Shown here: positions 57,426-64,000 of the stretch, one piece after another
Layout of the letters: the number at the start of each line of letters is the position of its first letter
How positions within the stretch are numbered: the stretch's first letter is position 1
Origin: Hymenopus coronatus
Taxonomy: Eukaryota; Arthropoda; Insecta; Mantodea; Hymenopodidae
Assembly: GCA_030762935.1 (NCBI GenBank)
Contig: CM060884.1
Span: 73,411,196 to 73,475,195, forward strand
Direction of reading: 5' to 3'
DNA length: 64,000 nt
Program-made: the position numbers and the translations under genes
Notes under the pieces: generated by a model
Seen by the model: the letters and a program-made list of their open reading frames with translations, nothing else
What the model was told of the DNA's origin: nothing
The model's database searches: none

Positions 57426-57572
57426 AGGTAGTGTTAAAATATGAAACAAATTAATGATTAATAGCATCTTATGGAATTTTTAGATGTGGAAAAGTTTTGG
57501 AAGATCTATTCGTGAGAAAAGAAGGTTTAAGTTGGGTTTGCTTATAAATAATGATCTATTTTCTTATAGCAT

Positions 57573-57935
57573 TTATATTTTCTCTACACGTAATATGTGC
57601 ATAGTGTATAGAGAAGGTATTGCATTCCACTCAAAAATTTGAGACCAAGATTTCGCCGGAAATACATGTTTTGGGTCCCCCTGAATACAAAGAAAAAACT
57701 TTTTTGGAAAAAAGGTTCGAGTGAGCGTCTCTGGACAGCTTAGCTCAAAAAGACCGTTAAATACCAAACTTGGTATTTAAGTTTGGTATCTCCCAAGGAT
57801 GCGACACGAAGATTTTCAAGAACCCCCCCACCCACTCACAACCACTAGTTAGATGGAACATTTTGATTATGTTATTAATAGCGCTAATGATTTTGATTAA
57901 AATATCGTATATTAAACCTGACAAATAATATGTAT
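57573..57935 (+). mobile_element. DR copy split by a retroposon, left part
   Basis: P palindrome TTTTCTCTACACGTAATATG to CAAATAATATGTAT (57922-57935), the duplicated target. Confidence 0.9.
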
Positions 57936-58324
57936 AGGTGGAGTCAGAGTAAAAAATGCATAGCTGGGATTTGAACCACGGATCTCCCGACTTCTAATCG
58001 GTTGCTTTACCACTGAGCTACCATAGCAACATTCCGGCATAGCATTGAATTCCTCAACTGTTTCCCCATACACCACAAGGGGATCTCAAATTATTTTGAG
58101 ATGACAACCCCAATGGCGACTTACAATGTTGCAAATCTCAGGATTCATAGTTTCAGCCAACTATTTGGTTAATTGGTATTGCATTAATTGTTTTTTCACA
58201 CAGGCCGTGTGTAGGACAGGAGTTGCTTAGATTGAGTCAGATTTGAAATATTCAATGCCATAGCCGGGATTTAAACCACGGATCTCCTGTCCTACACACG
58301 GCTTGTGTGAAAAAACAATTAATC
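57936..58324. mobile_element. Complete retroposon of the 92-bp family with 14-bp TSD
   Basis: Flanked by CAAATAATATGTAT and CAAATAAAATGTAT (58325-58338). On the minus strand a tRNA-like head (TAGCTCAGTGG, GGTTCAAATCC) lies at about 57960-58030. At 58185-58222 and 58285-58322 are inverted copies of the CACACGGC.TGTGTGAAAAAACAATT end, making a hairpin around one B-box unit. It has only one such unit, so this is the unamplified form of the arrays at 278 and 50736. Confidence 0.88.
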
Positions 58325-58790
58325 CAAATAAAATGTATGTCTTGAATTTTCTGGGAATAGCCTCTGAAGACCACTTATTCTGACTGAATTTTACGGAATG
58401 TTGCATAACTGCTAAACCGTAAAGTTTGGACAAGAGCTTATCACAAAAAAAAAAAAAAAATAAAAAAAAATGTAGAGCACGTCAAAACAGACAATTTATG
58501 TTATATATATATTTTTGTGGAGTCAATCGTATTTGAGATATTCTTTGTTTTTGGTTTCGGCTTTAAAAAACGTATACCTTTCTCATACAAGAATTTGTCA
58601 ACTCCTGTCCATACAACCAAAGGAACTTCAGTCACATAGCAACCAGCTTTTGACTATCATTTTAACCTATAGTGCTCCCTTATTTCACTTCTACTTACAA
58701 GGAAGGAAGCAATTAGACTATTTCTGCTATTTTTTTTTCTCGTTTATCATCATGTAAATAGAAGAATAAGCCTTTAACAATAATTTAATG
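58325..58790 (+). mobile_element. DR copy split by a retroposon, right part
   Basis: Resumes at AAATAAAATGTATGTCTTGA and runs to AGCCTTTAACAATAATTTAA; the last 60 bp of Q are missing. Confidence 0.88.
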
Positions 58791-60384
58791 TACATATTGT
58801 CGCGAAAGGTTCTGCGACGCGGGGATAGCTATTTGAGGTGGTGAAAAGAAGGCAGATGGTAGAGCAATTATAACAACGGGACTTAAATTAAACTAATATA
58901 TTGAGAAAGATTAAATAGTTTGTTGGTTGCGAATGTTTGGTTTACAAACTTGGGGGATTGTGATCTGTTCCGTTAATCCTGGCCCAATAATATTCTGATT
59001 ACTGCGTTTGCTAACGCAAAGCTTTACCTTAGGAGCTACGTCATGTGTCTGGGCGAAGTGAGAGGTAGTTGAGCCCGGAGTGTCGCCCCAAGACGCACGA
59101 ACGAAGCAGAGGTTCCCCGACGGTCAAGACCTGGTGGTCGGGTCTGCAGTCCCTTAAATAGAGTTAGTGGCACCCCGGAAGGGCATTCCAACATGGTGGC
59201 CGTACTCCTAATGTGGAGAAGCAACGCCCCTATAGTGCATAGTCTTAGCCAATCAACATTGAATGTTTAAATGTTCTAGGATGTCCGGTGTGACGTCAAA
59301 GTGCGAATGTGCACGTAGCCCAACGGAAGCTGGTGTTATCGAAAAGTCCACTAGGAGTGCCAACGGAAGAAGCTAGTCTCTTCCATCCTGTTACTCAATC
59401 AGCTGATAACAAAACTTGTATTTTTCCAAGAATATGTAGGAATCAGATCCTTATTAATTCAGATTAATTAATTTTACTTAATAAAATATATTAAAACAAC
59501 ATAAATTAAACTCCCACCTATGATACACGTGACTATGTGTGGAGAAAGTCATATGAATGGAACATATATTTTTTTTTTTAATTTTTCACAATTTTTAGCC
59601 TTAAGTGAAGAAGCGGTCACTATAAGAGTGCATTTGTATAACGGTTTGTTTCTAATAACCGTACAGAAACGATTCTGTTTGTTAGCAGACCGGTGCCATT
59701 ATTTGCTGTGTTCCAGTCATAATTGCTCATAAAAACTGCACGAGAACGCTGGCGTATTAATTATCTTCATAATACAAATCAAACTTTCATTAATATTTCA
59801 GAGCAGTGAATTGTGGTATTTCGTGAAGCTAATAAAAAAGAGTCGGTCAAAACAAAGCAAATTAAATTTCCAGCCCTGTATTAAAGTGGGAAGCTTGCAT
59901 TATCGTACCAGACTCATAAACAGCACGGCATTATGCCGAAGGGGCAATAAAACGAATCTATGTTTGGTGGGTCTTGCTCATGCGCACAAGAGAGCAACCA
60001 GGACACGATGTTCCATAATTCATGTTGACTTGTTCGTCTAGGGGAGTCAGAGGAACCGTTGGGTTAGAAAATGATGAAATATTTATGACTTCATCTTAAT
60101 CCGTTTATCTTGTAACCACGTGATAGGAAGAGAAAGGTGAGGCAATGAAAAACCCTGGTAGGCATAGCTATGGTATTCTGAAGGAATATGTCTTCTTTCT
60201 TTTGTTTTTTGTGTTCAGGTGTGCCAAGCTTTCTGTACCTCATGATCGCCGTGTTCTTTCAACTGTTCTTTTATTTCCCTCTTACTTTGTCTACCTTCTA
60301 CGTATAAAAGCTGTGAGGAAGTGTATTTTATCCAAAAATCCCATTACCAGCCTTCACGGATATGTGCACATACCTTGAGGACTA
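58791..60384. other. GC-richer unassigned stretch, possible solo LTR
   Basis: 58798-59400 differs in base composition from its surroundings (TGTCGCGAAAGGTTCTGCGA start). On the minus strand CTATTTAAGGGACTGCAGAC near 59145-59164 looks like a TATA box with start region, as in LTR promoters. I could not find paired TG...CA ends or a TSD. 59520-60380 has open frames of 70-80 codons without recognised domains. Confidence 0.35.
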
Positions 60385-60510
60385 AAAAAATCTGATGTGT
60401 GCCATTCACATGCCTTTCTCTACATCTCTGCAACAAATTATTGTTAAAATTCTTATGGTTCTATTTACTTCTTGCTAATCGGGAAAAACATTAGTAGAAA
60501 TAGTCTTATT
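60385..60510 (-). mobile_element. DR copy interrupted by a ribozyme-like array, left part
   Basis: Canonical Q end (TCTGATGTGTGCCATTCACA) up to AGAAATAGTCTTATT, where the tandem array starts. Confidence 0.92.
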
Positions 60511-60543
60511 CTAGACGCTCTCGGGCTTCAAGCCAGGTGTAGT

Positions 60544-60603
60544 GATGAAGAGTCATCAACGTTTCGGGAGCATGCATCTCTCCCATCGTCAGGGTCATTC
60601 ATC
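60544..60603 (-). ncRNA. Hammerhead-like motif, array unit 1
   Basis: The minus strand reads GATGAA, linker, CTGACGA, extra T, GGGAG, loop, CTCCC, GAAA, CGTT, linker, TTCATC. This unit alone has GTT in place of GTC at the expected cleavage site. Stem II is 5 bp. Confidence 0.65.
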
Positions 60604-60695
60604 TTACTAAATATGTTGGTTGCCGGGAAAGCTTCAGAATCTATTTGAGAAATAGTCTTATTCTAGACGTTCTCGGGCTTCAAGCCAGGTGTAGT

Positions 60696-60755
60696 GATGA
60701 AGAGTCATCGACGTTTCGGGAGCATGTATCTCTCCCATCGTCAGAGTCATTCATC
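60696..60755 (-). ncRNA. Hammerhead-like motif, array unit 2
   Basis: CTGACGA, T, GGGAG, loop AGATACATG, CTCCC, GAAA, CGTC. GATGAA and TTCATC flank it as a distal stem I, leaving an internal loop beside the core. Confidence 0.7.
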
Positions 60756-60847
60756 TTACGAAATATGTTGGTTGCCGGGAAAGCTTCAGAATCTATTTCA
60801 GAAATAGTCTTATTCTAGACGTTCTCGGACTTCAAGCCAGGTGTAGT

Positions 60848-60907
60848 GATGAAGAGTCATCGACGTTTCGGGAGCATGAATCTCTCCCATCGTCAGGGTC
60901 ATTCATC
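60848..60907 (-). ncRNA. Hammerhead-like motif, array unit 3
   Basis: As unit 2, loop AGATTCATG and GACC before the core. Confidence 0.7.
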
Positions 60908-60999
60908 TTACTAAATATATTGGTTGCCGGGAAAGCTTCAGAATCTATTTCAGAAATAGTCTTATTCTAGACGTTCTCGGGCTTCAAGCCAGGTGTAGT

Positions 61000-61059
61000 G
61001 ATGAAGACTCATCGACGTTTCGGGAGCATGTATCTCTCCCATCGTCAGAGTCATTCATC
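61000..61059 (-). ncRNA. Hammerhead-like motif, array unit 4
   Basis: As unit 2, but GATGAGTC follows the cleavage site, allowing GACT/AGTC to extend the flanking stem. Confidence 0.7.
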
Positions 61060-61151
61060 TTACTAAATATGTTTGTTGCCGGGAAAGCTTCAGAATCTAT
61101 TTCAGAAATAGTCTTATTCTAGACGTTCTCGGACTTCAAGCCAGGTGTAGT

Positions 61152-61211
61152 GATGAAGAGTCATCGACGTTTCGGGAGCATGAATCTCTCCCATCGTCAG
61201 GGTCATTCATC
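61152..61211 (-). ncRNA. Hammerhead-like motif, array unit 5
   Basis: Same as unit 3 at all motif positions checked. Confidence 0.7.
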
Positions 61212-61303
61212 TTACTAAATATATTGGTTGCCGGGAAAGCTTCAGAATCTATTTCAGAAATAGTCTTATTCTAGACGTTCTCGGGCTTCAAGCCAGGTGT
61301 AGT

Positions 61304-61363
61304 GATGAAGACTCATCGACGTTTCGGGAGCATGTATCTCTCCCATCGTCAGAGTCATTCATC
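61304..61363 (-). ncRNA. Hammerhead-like motif, array unit 6
   Basis: Same as unit 4 at all motif positions checked. Confidence 0.7.
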
Positions 61364-61412
61364 TTACTAAATATGTTTGTTGCCGGGAAAGCTTCAGAAT
61401 CTGTTTCACAAA

Positions 61413-62205
61413 TACTGTTATTTCTTGCTTCCATGCAAGTAGAAGCGAAATAAGGAAGTAGCATAGGTTAAAGTGATAGTCAAAAGCTGGTTGCTGTGTG
61501 ACTGAAGTTCCTTTGTTTGTATGGACAGGAGTCGACAAATTCGCAAATGAGTAAAGTAAGATTATTAAAGCTGAAACCAAAAACAAGGAATATCTCGGAA
61601 ACAATCAACTCCACGATAAAAAAAATATATAACATAAATTGTGTTTTTAACGTGCTCTACATTTTTTGTGTGGCAAATTTTTGTCCATCTCTTACTGTTT
61701 AGCAATTATACAAAATTCCGTAAAATTGATCCAAAATAAAGTAGTCTTCAGAAGCTATTCCCAGAAAATTCAAGATACACATTTTATTTGTAACGTAGAT
61801 ATATTTAATATACGATATTTTAATCAAAATCGCTAGAGGCATTGTTAAGAAAACCAAAGTTTTCGAAAAAAGTTACATGTAAACGGTAGTTGGGGTGGGA
61901 GAACTCTTGAAAATGTCCGTGTCGCATCCTTGGAAGATACCAAACTTAAATACCAAGTTTGGTATTTAACGGTCTTTACGTTTTTGAGCTATACTGTCCA
62001 GAGACACACACACACGCCTTTTTTTCTGAAAATGCTTTTTCGGATTCAGTGCGACAAAACACACACACATGGACCTTTTTCTAAAATGGCTTTATTTACC
62101 ACAGGGGATTTCAAATATATTTCTGGTGAAACCTCGGTATTGAATTTTTGAGTGGAATGCAGTATCTCCTCTGTACACTATGTACATGGTACGTGTAGAG
62201 AAAGT
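61413..62205 (-). mobile_element. DR copy interrupted by a ribozyme-like array, right part
   Basis: Resumes at TTGCTTCCATGCAAGTAGAA and ends in a P palindrome (ACTATGTACATGGTACGTGT). A second CACACACA tract and repeat of the AATGCTTTTT block near 62030-62090 show a local duplication. Confidence 0.92.
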
Positions 62206-62209
62206 TAAA

Positions 62210-62570
62210 AAATCTATAGCAACCGATATCTCGGAAATAGTTAGTGCAAAAAGTGTATCTGATATAACGGTATGCTTTAAAGAGTTCTACATTATTATGC
62301 CGTCAGTTTTTGTCTATCATTTACGGTTTACGAGTTATGCAGAACTCTTCAGAGATTATTCCCAGAAAATAGAATATACATATGCTGTTTATCATAAAAT
62401 GCCTTAACAAATGGAATTTTAATTAAAATCACAAGGGAACATTTTTGAAATAATCAAAATTATCGAAAATGTTTAAATAAAGGTAATATGTTTTAAAGAT
62501 TTGTGTTGTATTCCAGAAATAAATAGTTGAATTATGTTGTTCAGACAGACATTTCTCTAAAAATGTTTTC
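62210..62570 (-). mobile_element. Diverged DR fragment
   Basis: GTTTTTGTCTATCATTTACG, AGAGATTATTCCCAGAAAAT and later blocks in DR order; divergence is high and the P end is missing. Confidence 0.7.
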
Positions 62571-62571
62571 G

Positions 62572-62850
62572 TTTTTACTTTCTCTAGCCCGTATGTACTA
62601 TACACATAGTGTATAGGGAAAGTGTTGCATTCCACCCAAAAATTCGACACGAGATTTCACCAGAAATATATTTGAAATCCCCTGTGGTAAATAAAGCCAT
62701 TTTAGAAAAAGGGCCATGTGTGTGTGTTTTGTGCGCACGCGTGCGCCTGTAGACAGCATAGTACAGCTCGTTAAATACCAAACTAGACATTGAAGTGTAG
62801 TATCTTCCAAGAATGCGACACGAGAATTTTCAAGAAAATATCAACTAACA
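62572..62850 (+). mobile_element. DR P fragment, hybrid hairpin
   Basis: CTTTCTCTAGCCCGTATGTA pairs imperfectly with ACACATAGTGTATAGGGAAAG-type sequence, mixing both hairpin forms. Continues to ACGAGAATTTTCAAGAAAAT. Confidence 0.85.
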
Positions 62851-62869
62851 TTTAAATGGAAAAGTTTTC

Positions 62870-63165
62870 AAAAGTTTTCCATGTAAAGGGTAGTTTGGGA
62901 TGGGGGGGGGTTCTTTAAATTCGTCGTTCAACATTCTTAGAAGATACTAAGTTAGGTTTCTAATGGACTTTTCGTTTTTGAGTTACATGTCCAAAAGCAA
63001 ACCTATATAGAGACACTGTGCTCTTTGTAAAAATTCTTCTTTTTTTTTTGTTCCAGAGGGGCTTAAAATATTTATTTCCGTTGAAATCTCGTATCAAATT
63101 TGGAATAAAATACCTTCTCTAACTACTATATACTTTATACATATGTGTAAGAGCAAGTAAAAGTG
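62870..63165 (-). mobile_element. DR P-half fragment
   Basis: CATGTAAAGGGTAGTTTGGG, a G run, and a decayed P end (CATATGTGTAAGAGCAAGTA). Confidence 0.8.
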
Positions 63166-63329
63166 CAAAGACCTATCCCAACAAAATGAACAAACTTCTA
63201 TTTAAAGAATATCTTAAAATCTTTTATAGATATATATAGTTTATTTTATGCTTGCAATAAGTTAGTCATATTCGGCAACATGTTTTATCAGAACATTTCA
63301 TGAGTAAATACAATTTCATAAATTGAAAC

Positions 63330-64000
63330 AAAAATCTGACGTGTTCTATTCACATGAGTTTCTCTACATCTCTGTAACAAATTATTGTTAAAAAACTCAT
63401 GCTTCTATATATTTCATTCTAATCGAGAAAAAAATAGCAGAAATAGTCTTAATACTTGCTTCCTTGTAAGTAGAAGCAAAATAAGGGAGTAGCATAGGTT
63501 AAAGTGATAGTCAAAAGCTGGTTGCTATGTGACTGAAGTTTCTTTGTTTGTATGGACAGGAGTTGACACATTCCTGTATCAGAAAAGTATAAATCTTTTA
63601 AAGCTGTAACCCAAAACATGGGATGTATAAAAACGCTCATCTTGATGAAAAAAAACGTATATAACATAAATTGTGTGTTTTAACGTGTCTACATTATTTG
63701 TACGGTAAGCTTTTGTCCATCTCTTATGGTTTGGCAGTTATGCAAAATTCCGTAAAATTCATCCAAAATGAAGTAGTCTTCAGAGGCTATTCCCAGAAAA
63801 TTCAAGATATACACATTATTTATCAGATAAATATCTTTAGTTTACGATCTTTTAATCAACATCGTTAGAGCCATGTAAAGGGTAACTGAGGTGGGGGGAT
63901 TTTCTTGAAAATGTTCGGGTCGAATCTTTAGGAGATACCATACTGAAATACCAAGTTTGGTTTTTAATGGTCTTTTCGTTTTTGAGGTATGCTGCCCACA
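63330..64000 (-). mobile_element. DR copy running off the window
   Basis: Q end (GTGTTCTATTCACATGAGTT) through internal blocks to TTTTTGAGGTATGCTGCCCA. Little decayed; the P end is beyond the window. Confidence 0.93.

Larger units (their letters stand above)
60497..61412 (-). repeat. Six 152-bp tandem repeats, each with a hammerhead-like motif
   Basis: CTAGACG occurs at 60511, 60663, 60815, 60967, 61119 and 61271, an exact 152-bp period. Each unit ends in AGAAATAGTCTTATT, which is also host DR sequence on the left; a diverged form (ACAAATACTGTTATT) bounds the right. Units 3+4 and 5+6 are almost alike pairwise, while 3 and 4 differ at several sites, so a 304-bp dimer was duplicated last. Confidence 0.95.

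Noticed and set aside
60497..61412. CRISPR-like or ordinary satellite
   Set aside because: No variable spacers. The conserved hammerhead core and stem explain more than a plain satellite would.

Overview
This is repeat-dense, AT-rich eukaryotic nuclear DNA, most likely from an insect. The reasons are several mariner-type transposase relics, a nuclear copy of insect-type mitochondrial 16S rRNA (53719-53777), several tRNA-derived SINE families with target-site duplications (TSDs), 3' ends of non-LTR retrotransposons, many simple repeats and no bacterial-style gene packing. I cannot fix the order or species. I found no cellular protein-coding gene that I can defend. The recognisable coding sequence is broken transposase or reverse transcriptase, and most open frames are low-complexity or repeat-derived.

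The window is dominated by one dispersed repeat family, called DR here, with about fifty full or partial copies on both strands and roughly 27 kb by hand tally. One end (P) begins TTTACTTTCTCTACACGTAC and forms an imperfect palindrome. The other end (Q) finishes GTGAATGGAACACATCAGAT plus a T run. In DR entries + means P to Q left to right. Full copies are 0.8-1.1 kb. They carry subterminal inverted repeats (ACTTTCTCTACA at both ends), an internal palindrome and a (CA)n tract at a fixed site, with no obvious TSD beyond T-rich flanks. Head-to-tail junctions recur. The layout resembles non-autonomous Helentron-type (HINE/DINE-1-like) elements, but that class assignment is inference.

Layout. 1-1326: tRNA-like head followed by eleven 92-bp units each holding a Pol III B box; inverse-oriented relatives lie at 50736-51265 and 57936-58324. 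2.8-3.1 kb: Penelope-like 3' end with a hammerhead-ribozyme-like motif. 3.56-4.52 kb: GGAT/GAAT minisatellite. 5.4 kb: SINE with TSD. 7.55-8.78 kb: degenerate mariner. 9.3-11.75 kb: inverted DR copies with a nested TA-flanked element carrying two tRNA-like sequences. 12-20.9 kb: mainly DR. 21-23 kb: mariner pieces and a LINE 3' end. 23-28.4 kb: DR, SINEs and a second LINE. 28.8-34 kb: DR. 34.07-34.72 kb: tRNA-like SINE and a second hammerhead-like motif. 36.48-36.84 kb: three 120-bp tandem copies. 39-40.1 kb: irregular tandem array split by a SINE with a 17-bp TSD. 42-45 kb: DR and a LINE C-terminus. 46.5-48.2 kb: mariner whose catalytic region is tandemly amplified. 53.6-54 kb: transposase, mitochondrial rRNA and unidentified reading frame fused together. 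54.2-55.9 kb: mariner and an ATT-rich array. 56.2-58.8 kb: mariner, SINEs, DR. 60.5-61.41 kb: six 152-bp tandem repeats, each carrying a hammerhead-like motif, inside a DR copy. 62-64 kb: DR.

The most interesting feature is the ribozyme-like array at 60.5 kb, considered with the two single motifs at 2976 and 34624. Next are the B-box arrays and the DR family with its structurally conserved terminal hairpin. Nothing here works as a pathway; the window is layered insertion, tandem amplification and decay.
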